DNA of 64,000 nt, from the NCBI RefSeq assembly GCF_001613145.1, contig NZ_BDBU01000049.1:32061-96060 (forward strand), read 5' to 3'. Positions within the stretch are counted from its first letter, which is position 1. Each line of letters starts with the position of its first letter. Both the position numbers and the translations under genes were made by a program. Below are positions 12,801 through 37,500 of the stretch, piece by piece. This stretch comes from Nocardia jejuensis NBRC 103114 (GTDB lineage: Bacteria > Actinomycetota > Actinomycetes > Mycobacteriales > Mycobacteriaceae). The notes beneath the pieces were generated by a model. The model did no database searches, was not told the DNA's origin, and saw only the letters and a list, made by a program, of their open reading frames with translations.

Positions 12801-15800
12801 GGGATGGTCGCGTCGTCGAGCACACCCGCGGCGTGGACGAGGGCGGTCAGCGGCCACTCGGCGGGAGCCTCGGCGGGCAGGCCTGCCACCGCGTGGGGGT
12901 CGGTGACGTCACAGGCCAGCACCCGGACCTGCGCGCCGGCCTGTTCCAGTTCGGTGCGGAGCTCCGCCGCGCCGCGGGCGTGTGGCCCGCTGCGGCTCAC
13001 CAGGAGCAGGGACCGCACGCCGTGCCGGGCCACCAGGTGCCGGGCGATCACCGGGCCCAATCCGCCGGTGCCGCCGGTGATCAGCACGGTGCCGGTGCCG
13101 AAGGGGTTGTCGATCGACGCCGACGGCTCGGTTGCGGGCTTGATCAGGCGGGCGGTGTGGGTGACGCCGCGGCGGACGACCGCCTGAGTGTCGTGCGTGG
13201 CCAGGACGCCGGCCGCGAGGTGCTCGTCGACGGGAATGTCCGTGTCGAGCAGTACGATTCGGCCCGGGTCCTCGGTCTGTGCGGTGCGCACCAGGCCCCA
13301 GATCGTGGCACCGGCGAGGTCGGTGAGGTCCTCTCCGGTCAGCGCCACCGCGCCGCGCGTGGCGACCAGCAGGGTGCTGTCGGCGAATCGCTCGTCGGTG
13401 CGCCAGGTTCGCACCACGTCGAGAATCCGTGCGGTCTCGGTGTGGGTGGTGGTCACGACGTCGGAGTCGGCGTGCACGCGCCACCCGGATCCCGCCTCGA
13501 CGAGAACCACCGGGGGAACCGGTGATTCCGAGATCGGATCGGCCCAGCGGCCCAATGGTGTTGGTGCGACGACTGATTCGGGGACGACCGGCGACCAGCG
13601 CACCTGCAGGATCGGATCGGCGGCACCGGCGGTGTTCGTGGAGAGCTGCGCGAGCGGCAGTGCCCGAGTCGTCACCGTTCCCGAGAGCACCGCGCGGCCG
13701 TGTTCATCGAACACCGCCACCGCGACCGCGGATCCGGCGGTGGTCAGGCGAACGCGCAGCACCGTGGCGTCGGTGGCGGACAGTGAGACGGACTCCCATG
13801 AGAACGGAAGCACTATCTGCCCGGTGGGAACGGCGAACGGCGACTCGTGCTGTGTCGCAGCGCTGTCGATCACACCGGCGAGCAGACCCGCGTGCGCGGC
13901 CGCGTCCAGCAGGGCCGGATGAATGCCGAATCCTTCGGTGCGCACACCCGTGCCCGGGACCACGGCGATCTCGGCGAACACCTGCGCGCCGCGCCGCCAC
14001 AGGGCCCGAACGCCGTGGAATGCCGGGCCGTAGTCGTATCCGCGTGCCAGCAATTGCGTGTACGCGACAGCGGGATCGATGTCGGTCGCCTCGGCCGGTG
14101 GCCAGGCTGCCTGTTCGGGAGTGGCCCGGGTGTCGTCCGTGCTCAGCAGGCCACGAGCATGCAGGATCCATTCCCCGTCGCGGTCGTGTTCCGGGCGGGA
14201 GTAGATGGATATCGGGCGTTGGGGGGAGTCGGGTTCGGTTCCGCCGACGAGCACGTGGATCTGCACGCCACCGGATTCCGGCAGGATCAGGGGCGCGTGC
14301 AGGGTCAGTTCGTCGATGGCCGGGAATCCGGTCACGGCGCCCGCGCGCAAGGCCAGCTCGACGAATCCGGTGCCCGGCAAAAGGACCGAACCAGCCACCG
14401 AGTGATCGGCCAGCCAGGGCTGGGCGGTCACGGACAGGCGACCGGTGAGCAGCACGCCACCGGTTTCCGGAACCGAGACGATCGCACCCAGTAGCGGGTG
14501 GTCCACCGCGCCCAGACCGGCCGATTCCACACCGGTAGCGCCGAACCCGGTCTCGAGCCAGTAGCGGCGGCGCTGGAAAGCGTAGGTGGGCAACGTGACT
14601 CGCGATACCGGGCGAGCGGCGAAGACCGCCCGCCAGTCGATCTCGACGCCGACCGCGTACATCTGCGCCGCGCAGGTCATCAGCTGCTCGACCTCGGCTC
14701 GGCCGCGGCGCGCTCCGGCCGCCACCACGGTCTGCGTGTCGATGTCCTCTGTCAGGCACTGGCGGGTCATGGCGGTCAGCACCGCATCCGGGCCGATTTC
14801 CAGGAATCGGCGCACACCCGAGGCGACCAGGGTCTGCACGCCCGGTGCGAACCGGACCGCCTCCCGGACCTGGCGCACCCAGTACCCGGGTTCGAGCAAT
14901 TCGTCACCGACGATCGCGCCGGACAGGTTCGAGACGACGGGGACCTGCGGGCGGTGATAGGTGACAGTGCCTGCCACGGAGACGAACTCGTCGAGCATGG
15001 AGTCCATGCGATGGGAATGGAAGGCGTGCGACACCCGCAACCGCGAGGTCTTCCTCCCGAGTTCGGCGAAGTGCTTCTCGAGCGCGGCCACGGCGTCTTC
15101 GTCACCGGAGATCACCAGGGACTCCGGCGAATTCACCGCGGCCAGGCAGGCGTGGTCCGCGTGCGCGACGAGCGCCTCGGACACCTCGGATTCGGTGGCC
15201 GCGACGGCCAGCATCGCGCCGCCCCGGGGGAGGCGGCCCATGAGGCGGCCACGCGCCGCGACCAAGCGGCAGGCATCCTCGAGCGACCAGACTCCGGCGA
15301 CGTACGCGGCGGTCAGCTCACCGATCGAATGTCCCAGCAGGGCATCGGGACTCACGCCCAGCGAATCCAGCAGCCGGAACATCGCGACTTCGTGGGCGAA
15401 CAGCGCGGGCTGGGTGAACTCGGTGCGGTCGAGAACCTCGGCTTCGCCGGTGAACATCAGCTGCCTCAGCGATACGCCCAGCAGCGGGTCGAAGTGCGCG
15501 CAGAGCTCGTCCAGGGCCTCGGCGAACACCGGGAAGGCCTCGTACAGTTCGCGGCCCATGCCGATCCGCTGCGCGCCCTGACCGGTGCACAGGAAGGCCG
15601 TCTTGCGAGTGACGGCCTGGCCTACCGCCACTCCGGTGGCGGCCGCTCCGTGTTCGGCGAGCTCTGCCAGTCCGGCGAGCATGGCGTCGCGGTGCTCGCC
15701 GACCACGACGGCCCGGCGGTCCATCCGGGCGCGGGTCGTCGAGAGCGAATAGCCGATGTCCCCCACCGTGAGGTCGGGATGTGCGATGACCCAGGCGGAG

Positions 15801-17328
15801 AGTTTCGCCGCCTGGGCCCGCAGGCCGTCGTCGGTCTTGGCGGAGATCAGCCAGGGGGTGACGCCGGAAACCGCTGCCTTCGGACCGCTGTCGGTGTCGT
15901 CCTCGGCGTCGGCGGGCGACTCCGAGGCAGCGGGCGCTTCCTCCACGATCACGTGCGCGTTGGTGCCGCTGGCGCCGAACGAGGAGATGCCCGCGCGGCG
16001 CACCCGCTCCCCCACACGCCACGGCTCTGCCTCGGTGAGCAGCCGGACCGATCCCGCCGACCACTCCACGTGTGGCGTCGGAGCGTCGATATGCAGTGTG
16101 GCGGGTAGGGTTTCGTGACGCAGGGCCTGCACCATCTTGATCACGCCGCCGACGCCGGCGGCGGCGGAGGTGTGCCCGATGTTCGATTTGAGCGAGCCGA
16201 TGCGCAGCGGATCCGCGTCGCGACCACGACCGTATGCCGCGATCAGCGCCTGGGCTTCGATGGGATCACCCAGGGTGGTTCCGGTCCCGTGCGCTTCGAC
16301 GGCATCGATGTCGGCGGGGCTCAGCCCGGCGTTGGCCAGCGCCGCGGCGATGACCTTCTCCTGAGAGGGGCCGTTGGGCGCGGTCAGCTGGCTGCTGGCG
16401 CCGTCCTGATTGATCGCGCTGCCGCGCACCACCGCCAGCACCTGATGGCCGTGCCTGCGCGCATCGGAGAGCCGCTCGATCGCGAGCATGCCGAGTCCCT
16501 CGGAGAATCCGGTGCCGTTCGCCGCCGCCGCGAACGCCTTGCAACGTGCGTCGGGGGACAGTGCGCGCTGGCGGCCGAAGGCGATCAGCAGGGTGGGGTC
16601 GGACATGACGGTGACGCCGCCGACCAGGGCGAACGAGGTCTCACCCTGGCGCAGGGCCTGACACGCCAGGTGCAGGGCGACCAGCGAGGACGAGCACGCG
16701 GTGTCCACCGAGATGGCCGGGCCCTTGAAGCCGAGGGTGAAGGCGACGCGTCCGGACAGGACGCTGGCAGACACACCGGGGTAGGCATGGCCTTCCGATT
16801 CGGCGGTCAGGCCGGGCGAACCCACCCGGGGGCCGTAGTCCTGGTGGATGACACCGGCGTACACGCCGGTGTCGCTGCCGCGCAGGGTGGTCGGATCGAT
16901 CCCGGCGTCCTCGAGCGCCTCCCAGGCCGCTTCCAGGAACAGGCGCTGCTGTGGATCCATGGCCTCGGCGGCGCGGGGTCCGATCCCGAAGAAGCCCGCG
17001 TCGAAATCGCCCGCGGCATCGAGGAATCCGCCCTCGCGGGTGTAGACGGCGCCCGGCGCGTCCGGGTCCGGGTCGAACAGCCGCTCGAGATCCCAGCCGC
17101 GATCGGCGGGGAACGGGCCGACGGCATCGGTGCCGGAGGCGACCAGTTCCCACAGCTGTGCCGGGGTCTGCACGCCGCCGGGATAGCGGCAGCTCATGCC
17201 GACGATCGCGATCGGTTCCCCGGCCTGCTCCTGGAGGTGCGCGATGCGCTTGTTGGCCGTGCGGAGGTCGCCGGTGAGCTTGCGCAGATACCGGCTCAGA
17301 CGTTCTTCGTTGCTGGTTCCGGGGTTGC

Positions 17329-17332
<4 letters not shown>
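1574..17332 (-). CDS. Type I modular PKS, gene C: modules 5, 6 and 7
   Basis: A 5252-residue protein with three complete modules, each KS-AT-DH-KR-ACP. KS cysteines lie near residues 213, 1946 and 3656; AT serines (GHSIGE) near 669, 2389 and 4099; DH histidines near 977, 2698 and 4406; KR nucleotide loops near 1416, 3128 and 4825; ACP serines near 1730, 3434 and 5133. All three ATs have GHSIGE plus HAFH, the malonyl-CoA signature. No ER lies between any DH and KR. The N-terminus (residues 1-38) is a charged coiled-coil docking helix of the LSRYLRKLTGDL type. The C-terminus (about 5180-5252) has an IPLPRLREAGLLDALMQLA helix and an acidic tail. The ATG overlaps the stop of gene B by 4 bp (ATGA), so translation is probably coupled. 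Predicted outcome: three successive conjugated double bonds. Confidence 0.97.
5763..5874. repeat. 112-bp exact direct repeat, copy in the module 7 KS
   Basis: Partner of 376-487, in the KS of module 7. Third-codon positions are identical as well. This indicates recent duplication or gene conversion between modules 7 and 8, not just protein-level conservation. Confidence 0.9.
6857..11971 (-). other. PKS module 6: KS-AT-DH-KR-ACP with atypical KR motif
   Basis: KS Cys is near residue 1946 of gene C. AT is GHSIGE/HAFHSASMEPM (malonyl). DH has DHSVHGVVLLPG and HPALFDSALH. KR has TGGTGGLG and NYAAAN, but the usual LDD is replaced: HAAGIADNGL. The Trp diagnostic of A-type KRs is also not evident before the Tyr, so KR stereochemistry is ambiguous. 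ACP has HLGFDSLTAVE near 3434. The KS is closely related to those of modules 7 and 8. Confidence 0.91.
11972..17332 (-). other. PKS module 5: KS-AT-DH-KR-ACP
   Basis: KS Cys is near residue 213 of gene C. AT is GHSIGELTAAYV with HAFHSHRMDSM (malonyl). DH has DHSVAGSVLLPG and HPALLDAAAH. KR has TGGTGGLG near 1416, LDD (HAAGVLDD) and NYAAAN. ACP has ELGFDSLSAVE near 1730. All catalytic residues checked by eye are present. Prediction: trans alkene. Confidence 0.92.
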
Positions 17333-28170
<10,838 letters not shown>

Positions 28171-28220
28171 CGGTGGAACTCCAGATCGTGTGTACTCAGC
28201 TGACGGGGTCGCTGAACGGG

Positions 28221-31200
28221 TCAGCTGATGTTGTCGATGAAGTCGAAAAGCTCGCGGTCGTCGGCGGATTCGAGATCCTCGGCGTCACCGCTCATATCGG
28301 TGTCGCCGGGATCGGCGCCTTCGAGCTCACGCAGCAGCGCGGTCACCCTGCTCGCCAGGGCCGAGCGGTCCGCCGCGGACAGCTCTGCCGTGGCGACGCT
28401 GTGCGCCAGCGATTCGACCTCGGCGGCGATGCGTTCGGCGGGGTCGTCGACCGGGACGAGCTCGTGCCGCAGGTGTGCCGCGAGCGCCTCGGGAGTGGGG
28501 TGGTCGAACATGGCGGTGGCCGACAGTTGCACTCCGACAGCCGATGTGAGGCGGTTGCGGAACTCCATCACACCGAGCGAGTCGAATCCGATGTCGCTGA
28601 ACGGCTTGTCGATCGGGGTCTGCTCGGCACCGGTGTGCCCCAGCACGACTGCCGCCTGGGCACGGATCACGTCGAGCAGGACACGCTCCTGCTCGACCGT
28701 CGAGCGGCCGAGCAGCCGTGTGATCACGGGTGTGGTATCGGCGGCGGAGGGCGGGTTCGCCGGGTCGGCCGTGCGGCGGCGCGGGGGCCGCGACAGGTCG
28801 CGCATGATCGGGCGCACCGGCTCGGGGGATTCGTCCAGGGCGGTGCGATCGATTCGGATCGCCACCGAGGCGGAACGGCCGCCCGCGAGCGCGGCGTCGA
28901 ACAGGGCGGTGCCGTCCGCGTCGGTCAGTGGGAGCAGACCTTCACGCCGCAGGCGAGCGAGATCGGCGGCGCCGAGAGTGCTGGTCATGCCGCCGCTCTG
29001 CTCCCACGGCCCCCAGATCACCGAGGTCGCGGGCAGGCCGATCCGGTGCCGGTGCTGTGCCAGGGCATCGAGGAAGACATTGGCCGCGGCATAGTTCGCC
29101 TGGCCCGGGTTGCCGATCAGACCGGCGATCGAGGAGTACAGCACGAACATCGACAGATCCAGGTGCTCGGTCGCCTCGTGCAGGTTCCACGCGGCGTCCA
29201 CCTTCGGGCGCAGCACCCGCGCGATCCGGTCGGGGGTCAGGGTGCTCAGCAGACCGTCGGACAGGACGCCCGCGGCGTGCACGACGCCGGTCAGCGGATG
29301 CTCCGCGGGGATCGCGGCCAAAACCGCGTCGAGTGCGGCGCGATCTGCGGTGTCACAGGCGACCACGTCCACGTGTGCTCCGAGCGCGCTCAGCTCGGCG
29401 GAGAGTTCGGCCGCACCGGGTGCGTCCGGGCCGCGGCGGCCCGCCAGCATCAGCCTGCGCACGCCGTGGGCGGTGATCAGGTGGCGTGCGGTCACCCCGC
29501 CCAATCCGCCGGTGCCGCCGGTGATGAGGACGGTGCCACCGGGACGCGGCGCGACCGGGACGGTCAGCACGTTCTTGCCGATGTGCGTGGCCTGGCTCAG
29601 GTATCGGTAGGCCTCGGGTGCGCGCCGCAGATCCCAGGAGACGGTCGGGCCCGGGGTCAGGCTGCCCGTCTCGAACAGCGTGACCAGCTCGGTCAGGATC
29701 TCGTGCAGTCGGTCGGGACCGGCCTCCATCAGCATGAAGCTGTGGTAGTCCACGCCGGGGTACTCGGCGGCCACCTCGGCCGGATCACGGCGATCGATCA
29801 TTCCCATCTCGACGAACCGGCCGCCGCGCGGCAGCAGCCGCAGCGACGCGTCCACGAATTCGCCTGCGAGGGAGTCCAAGACGATATCGACGCCACGCCC
29901 CTCGGTGACGTCGAGGAACTTCTGCTCGAAATCCAGCGCGCGGGAATTGGCGATCTCCGAATCGCCGAACCCGTTTTCGCGCAGCACATTCCACTTGGGC
30001 TCGCTGGCGGTGACCAGGATCCGGAGCCCGAGGTGGCGTGCGAGCTGTATCGCGGCCAGACCGACGCCGCCGGTCGCCGCGTGCAGCAGCAGGGTCTCCC
30101 CGGGACGTGCCCGGGCCAGATCGACGAGCCCGTAGTAGGCGGTCGCGTAGACGATCGGAATCGCGGCGGCCCGGGCGAAGGACCAGCCGTGCGGCATGGC
30201 CGCGAGCAGTCGGCGATCGACCACCGCGGTCGAGGCCACACCCGGAATCAGGCCGAAAACCCGGTCACCCGGCGCGAATTCGGTCACGTCCGGTGCAGTC
30301 TCCAGAACGACTCCGGCTCCCTCGCCGCCGATTCTGCCGGCCTTGTCCGGGTAGGTGCCCAGGGCCATCAGGACATCCCGGAAATTGAGGCCCGCCGATC
30401 GGACGCTCACCCGGACCTGCCCTGGCTCGAGTGCGGCCGAGGCGGTCGGTTGCGCGGTGAGGGCGAAGTTGTCCGCGGTCAGGGTGCCCTTGTCACACAG
30501 GGTGAGCCCCCATGGCGAGTCATCTCGTGGGGTGAGGGTGCGCTGATCGGCGGCGCGCAGGCGCGGTGCGTAGGTCCTTTCGGCGCGCACGGCCAGTTGA
30601 GGTTCGGCGGCCGCTGCCGAGAGTAGAACGGCGGCACGGTAATTCGCCCGATCGTCGGTGTCGACGAGCAGGATTCGGTCGGGGTTCTCGCTCTGCGCGG
30701 TGCGCAGCAGACCCCAGGCGGCCGCCGCCGACAGGTCGATCGGGTCGTGCGGATGTACCGCGACGGCGTGGCTGGTGACGAAGACGAGTCGGTGATCTCG
30801 CTCGAGTAGGCGCTGCAGGTGCACGGTGAGTTCGGTGATCAGGTCCCTGACCTGGTGCGGCAGCGCGATGCGCGGGGATCCGTCGCGTGAGTGCGCATTC
30901 CGGTGCTCGGCGGCGACCCGGATCACCGTCGTGACGCGACCGTCGAGAGTCACCGTTTCGGCATCGTCCGGCGGGGAGTGCCAGGTGGCGACGACGCCCG
31001 GCACCGACTCGGCCCGTGGCACCCAGTTCAGTTCGTAGCCTAGGACTTCCGCGCGCGGGAGAGCCATGGCGTCGGTCGACAGCGTGCGCAGGGTGAGCGC
31101 ACCCACGGCGGCCACCGGTGCGCCCGCGGGATCGGTGAGGGTGAGGGTGATCTGCTCACCGCCCGGTCCGGAGCTGGTGACGGCGGCGCGGACCCGCACC

Positions 31201-34200
31201 GTGGTCGCTCCGGTCGGGTACAGGGCGGCGCTCTCCCAGGAGAACGGGACGGCAATGGCGCCGGGCCGAGTATCGGGGGCCAGGCCGCCGAGCAGGAGCG
31301 CGTGCAGTGCCGCATCCAGCACGGCCGGGTGCACGGCGAATCTCGCGCGGTCCGACCGGGCGGAGTCCGGCAGCGTGACTTCCGCGAAGACCTCACCGTC
31401 GCGGGTCCACAGGGCCGTGAGTCCGCGGAATGCGGGGCCGTACTCGTAGCCGCGTTCGGCGAGTCCTGTGTACGCGTGATCGAGCGCGATGGCGGTCGCG
31501 CCCGCGGGCGGCCAGTGCGACGAATCGACCTCGACCGGCGAGAGGTCCGGCTCCTCGGTCACTGTCGCCGTCGCATGGCGAATCCACTGTGCTGCTTCGT
31601 CATCGGAGGCCGCCGGGCCGCCGATGCGTGAGTACACCGTGATAGTCCGAGCGCCGGTTGCGGCCGGTGCGGCCACCACGCGCAGGTCGACGGGTGCCTC
31701 GGCGAGCGCCAGCGGTGTCTCGATCACCAGCTCCGCCAGTCGCGGCCGATCCACGAGCGTTCCCACGTGCGAAGCCAGTTCCACGAGGGCCGCTCCGGGC
31801 AGCAGCACGACCCCGGCGACGGCATGATCGGCGAGCCACGGGTGCGCCGCGAGGGACAGCCGACCGGTGAAGACCACGTCCTCGGACCGCGGCAGTCGCA
31901 CCATCGCACTCAGGAGCGGGTGACGAGGGTCGTCCACACCGGAGTGCAGCAGATCGGTCGTGAGTACCGGTTGTGCCCAGTAGCGGCGGTGCTGGAATGC
32001 GTACGTGGGCAGATCGATTCGCTCGGTGGCACGGTGCTCGAAGAGCGGCGTCCAGTCCACCTCGATCCCGCTCACGGCCGACTGCGCCAGGGCGCTCACG
32101 AATTGCGTGGGCTCGTGAATCGAGCGACGGGACGCGGCCATCACCGTCGATTTGGCTTCGGTGACAGGGGTTTCGGCAAGGCAGTGCCGAGTCATGGCGG
32201 ATAGCACCGCGTCCGGGCCGATCTCGACGAATCGGCGAACTCCGGCCTGAACCAGGGTGTCGATTCCCGGTGCGAACCGGACGGCTTCCCGGACCTGTGC
32301 GACCCAGTATTCCGGATCGGTCAGCTCCGTCGAGACGAGTCCCGCCGAGACATCGGACACGATCGGGAGCAGGGGTTCCCGGTAGGTCACTCCCTCTGCG
32401 ATGGAACGGAATTCGTCCAGCATCGGGTCCATCAGAGCCGAGTGGAAGGCGTGGCTGACCTTCAGGCGGGAGGATTTCACACCATCGCCGGCGAGTCGGT
32501 TCTCGATCTCGGCGATCGCCGACGCGCCACCGGACAGCACTGTCGAGGAGGGCCCGTTCAGCGCCGCGATCGACACACCGGTGATGAGCACTCGCCGCAC
32601 GTCCGCCTCGGGGAGCGCCACCGCGAGCATCGCGCCACCCACAGGCAGCGCACCCATCAGCCGTCCCCGGGCCACGACCAGCGCGCAGGCATCCTCGAGC
32701 GACCAGACGCCCGCCACATAGGCCGCCGCGAGCTCACCGATCGAGTGGCCGATCATCAGATCCGCTGTGACACCGTATGATTCGACCAGCCGACACAGGG
32801 CCACCTCGAACGCGAACAATGCCGGTTGCGTGAACTCGGTGCGATCCAGCAGACCGTCGGGGTCGTCGAACATCACGACTTTGAGCGAACGCCCCAGCAG
32901 TGGATCGATCCGCGCGCACACCTCGTCCAGCGCGGTCGCGAACGACGGGAACGCCTCGTACAGACCCGCGCCCATGCCTGCGCGTTGCGCACCCTGACCG
33001 GTGAAGAGGAATGCGGTCTTGCCCGGGCTCACGGCGCCCCGGACCGCCGCGGGCGCGGCTGTCGCCAGATCATCCAGGCCCGTGAGCAATTCGTCCCGGC
33101 CTCGGCCGACAACGACTCCCCGGTGGTCGAGCGATGCCCGCGACCGCACCAGCGAGTTCGCCACCGACCAGATGTCGGCATCGGGGCGCTCGGCAAGCCA
33201 CGAGCGCAGCCGCGCCGCCTGGGCGCGCAGGCCCTCCTGCGATGCGGCAGACAGCACCCACGGCGTCACCCCCGAGTCATCGTCCGACGTGGCCATGGAG
33301 ACCGAAACCGATTGGCCCGGAGCTTCTTCGATGATCACGTGCGCATTGGTGCCACTGATGCCGAACGATGACACACCGGCGCGGCGCACTCGATCTCCGG
33401 CGGGCCAGGCCCGCTCCTCGGCCAGGACCCGTACCGATCCCGCCGACCAATCCACGTGCGGCGACAGCCGATCCACGTGCAGGGTTCGGGGCACCCTCGC
33501 GTGCCGCAGCGCCTGCACCATCTTGATCACGCCGCCGACGCCCGCCGCAGCCTGCGTGTGGCCGATATTCGATTTGAGGGAGCCGATATTCAGCGGCTCG
33601 CCCGTGCGGTCCTGCCCGTAGGCGGCGATCAGGGCCTGTGCCTCGATCGGATCGCCCAGTGCGGTTCCGGTGCCGTGCGCCTCGACCACGTCCACATCGC
33701 GGGGTTCGAGACCGGCATTCGCCAAGGCCGCCTGGATGACTCGTTGCTGGGACGGGCCGTTCGGCGCGGTCAGGCCATTGCTCGCACCGTCCTGATTGAC
33801 GGCGCTGCCGCGCACCACGGCGAGCACCTGATGTCCGAGCCGTCGCGCATCGGACAGCCGCTCCACCACCAGCACGGACGCTCCCTCCGACCAGGCGACG
33901 CCGTCGGCCTCGGCCGAGAACGATTTGCACCGGCCGTCACGGGCCAGGCCGCGCTGTCGCGAAAACTCTTGGAACACCATCGGTGTCGACATCACCGTCG
34001 CGCCGCCGACCAGGGCGAGCGAGCTCTCCCCCTGGCGCAACGCCTGCCCCGCCAGGTGCAGCGCCACCAGTGACGACGAGCAGGCGGTGTCCACCGTCAT
34101 CGCCGGGCCTTCCAGCCCCAGCGCGTAGGCGACCCGGCCGGAGGCCACACTGCCGAGACCGCCGGTCAGGAGGTAGCCCTCGACTTCCGGTCCGGCGGTG

Positions 34201-34598
34201 GCGGTCACCGACTCGTAGTCCTGGTACATCACGCCGGTGTAGACGCCGGTGTCGGTGCCGCGCAGCGAGGTCGGGTCGATTCCCGCGTGCTCCAGTGCTT
34301 CCCAGGACACCTCCAGCAGCAAGCGCTGCTGGGGATCCATGGCCGCGGCTTCACGCGGGCCGATGCCGAAGAATGCCGGATCGAAATCGGCTGCGTCGTA
34401 GAGGAATCCACCGCGACGGGTAGAGACCGTCCCGGACTTCTCCGGGTCCGGGTCGAAGAGCCGCTCGAGATCCCAGCCGCGATCCGCAGGGAACTCGCCG
34501 GTCGCGTCGGTTCCGGAGGAGACGAGATCCCATAGTGCGTCCGGAGAGTCGACGCCGCCGGGATACCGGCACGCCATGCCCACGATGGCGAGCGGTTC
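28221..34598 (-). other. PKS module 2: KS-AT-DH-ER-KR-ACP (fully reducing)
   Basis: This is the only module with an enoyl reductase. KS Cys is near residue 2721 and AT Ser near 3167 (GHSIGE, HAFHSALMDPM; malonyl). DH His is near 3473 (DHAVAGVVLLPG) with HPAVLDAALH. ER spans about 3915-4225, with SAGLNFRDVL, GGEGAGVV and the NADPH loop HAATGGVGLAA. KR follows immediately at about 4235 (TGGTGGLGG) with LSD in place of LDD and NYAAAN intact. ACP Ser is near 4555 in GFDSLGV. Prediction: one saturated two-carbon unit between the first alkene and the later polyene. Confidence 0.93.
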
Positions 34599-37500
34599 GT
34601 CCTCGCGTCCGCGACGGTGTGCGCGCACCGGCTCGACGCCGATGGCGGCGCCGTCGATCATCGAGTGCAGGAGCGTCGCGACCGCGGTGGCGGTGGGATG
34701 GTCGAAGACCAGGGTGGAGGGCAGCCGCATGCCCGTGGCCTGCGCCAGCCGGTTGCGGAACTCGACACCGCCCAGCGAGTCGAAACCCAAGGTGTCGAAG
34801 CGTTCTCCGGGGGCGATGTCCTCGGCGGAATCGTGACCGAGCACGGCCGCCGCATGCTCGCGGACCAGGTCCAGGACCACTTCGGCGCGCAGGGCTGCCG
34901 GTACCCGGGCCAGTCGGGAGCCCAGGGAACTCGACGCGGCGGCGGGCCGGTCCGGGGTTCGGGGCAGGAAACCGCGCAGCACGGCCGGGGCCGAGCCGTC
35001 GCGGACGTCACGCCGCAGCCGCGCGGGGTCGAATCGAACGGCGGTCAGATGTGCCTCGGCGCGACCGGTGGCAGCGTCGAAGAGCCGCAGGCCCTGGTCG
35101 TCGTCGATCGCGGACATTCCGAGGCGTTCCCACCGGGCGACGGCACTGCGGTCCAGGGCGCCGGTCATGCCACCGGCGGCATTCCACGGTCCCCAGCCCA
35201 GTGACAGCGCGGGCAGCCCTTCGGCCCGGCGCCGGAGCGCCAGTGCGTCCAGGAAGGCGTTGGCTGCCGCGTAGTTCGCTTGGCCCGCCGAGCCGATGGT
35301 CGCGGCGATCGAGGAGAACAACACGAAGGCCGACAGCTCACGGTCACGGGTGAGGTCGTGCAGGTGCCAGGCAGCGGTGGATTTCGCATCGAACACCCGG
35401 TGCAGTTGCTCGGTGCCGAGACCCGAGACGGTGGCGTCATCGAGCACACCCGCCGCGTGGATCACGGCGGTGAGCGGATGCGCGGGTGCGATGGATTCCA
35501 GCAGTTCGCGTAGTGCGTCGCGGTCGCTGACGTCGCAGGCCGCGATGCGCACCGTGGCGCCCGACTCGGTCAGCTCCGAGGCCAATTCTGTTGCACCGTG
35601 GGCGGTTTCGCCGCGACGGGACACCAGGAGCAGATGTTCGATCCCGTGGTTGTGCACCAGGTGCCGCGCCAGCAGCGCACCCAGGCCGCCGGTTCCGCCG
35701 GTGACCAGGACGGTGCCGTCACCGAACTGTCGCTCGGAGTGATCGTTTCGGTTATCGGCGGGTCGAGACCGGTGGTGCTGTGCCGCTTCGGTTTCCGCGC
35801 GGACCTTCGTCAATCTGGGCACGAACATGGCTCCGCCGCGCAGTGCGGCCTGAGGTTCCCCGGCGCTCAGGACCGCGCCGATCAACGCCCGATCCGCGTC
35901 CGGGGCGAGGGCGGACGGGTCGGCATCCACCAGCGCGAAGCGGCCCGGATACTCGGACTGCGCGCTGCGGATCAGGCCCTGGATCGACGCCGCGGCGAGA
36001 TCCTGGGTTTCGTCCGGCAGGGCGGCGGAGTTCTCGGTGAACACGACCAGGAGGCTCTCGGCCAGTCGTTCTTCCGCCAGCCACCCCTGCACCGTCGCCA
36101 GCGCCTCGTCCAGCCGGGCGCGCACGGCCGCGGGATCGACCGCTGTGGTGCGCGCTCCCGATCCGGACTCGGGTCGCCACAGCACGATCGATGGAATCTC
36201 CTGTGCTGCTGCGAGTTCCGCCACGGTCCGATACCGCGTGCCGACTCCGGCGATCGATGTCGAACCCAGCACGGCCATCGTGTTCTCGGCCGGACCCGGC
36301 GCCGTCGCCGGTGCGGGTGTCCACCGCACCTCGTACAGGTCGGCGTCATCCTCCGACAGGGCGCCGCGCAACCGCTTCACCTCGTAGGGCCGCATGACTA
36401 CCTCGTCGACCGACACGACCGGGCGTCCCGACTCGTCGATGGCCGCAACGGCGATCGTCTCCGGTCCGCGAGCCACGGCGATCACCCGCAGCGTCGTCGC
36501 CGTGGTCAGCGGCCTGTGCAGGCGTGCTCCACCCCAGCGGAACAGCAACCGGCCGACGTCGGGATCACCGCTCCGATCACGCCACAGCAATCCGCCCAGC
36601 CCGGCATGCAGCACCAGATCCAGCAGCGCGGGATGCAGATCGAACCGCTCGGCCTCGGTTGCGGCGGCGGTGTTCAGGGTCAGTTCGGAGAAGACCGCCT
36701 CGCCTCGACGCCATGCCCCCACGACGCCGGTGAACGCCGGTCCGTATTCGAGTCCGGCTACCTGCGAGATCTGCTCGACAATTGTTTCGGGATAAAGGGT
36801 TTCGGCGTCGATCGGCGGCCAGCTCGTCGCACGCAGTTCGTCCAGCAGAGCGTCGCCGCCGGCCCTGGACGGTGCCAGAACGCCGCTGGCGTTGCGGACC
36901 CACTCACCCGCAGCCGTGTCCGCCTGCCGGAAGTAGACGCGAAAGTGGCGGCGACCGGAGCGATCCGGCTCTCCGACCGACACCTGGAGTGCGACCCGAG
37001 CGCCCCGCGACGGCGGGATCGGAGCCTCGAGGGTGAGTTCGTCGAGAACTCCGCAGTCGATCCGATTGCCCACGGCGAGCAGGAATTCCGCGAGGGCGGC
37101 GCTGGGCAGCACCACTGTGCCGTAGGCCAGGTGATCGGCGATCCACGGCTGGGCAGTGAGGGAGAACTCGCCGGTGACGAGGAACTCGTCCTTGCCCGCC
37201 ACCGGGACCACCGCTGTCAGCAGTGGATGTGTGAGCGCGTCGCCGACGACTTCGGAGCGCGGCGGCAGCCAGAACCGCTGACGCTGGAAGGCGTAGGTGG
37301 GCAGGGCGACTCGCGATGTGGTCCGGCGACCGAGCAGCGGGGTCCAGTCCACGCGAATGCCGCAGGCCTGTGCTCGGGCCAGCAGCGTCGCGAATTGCCG
37401 CAGCTCCTGATGATCCCGGCGTGCCGCCGGGGCGACCACCCAGGTCGTGTCGGCCTCGCCGGGCAGGATCTGACCGGTCATGGCGGTCAGGACCGCGTCC

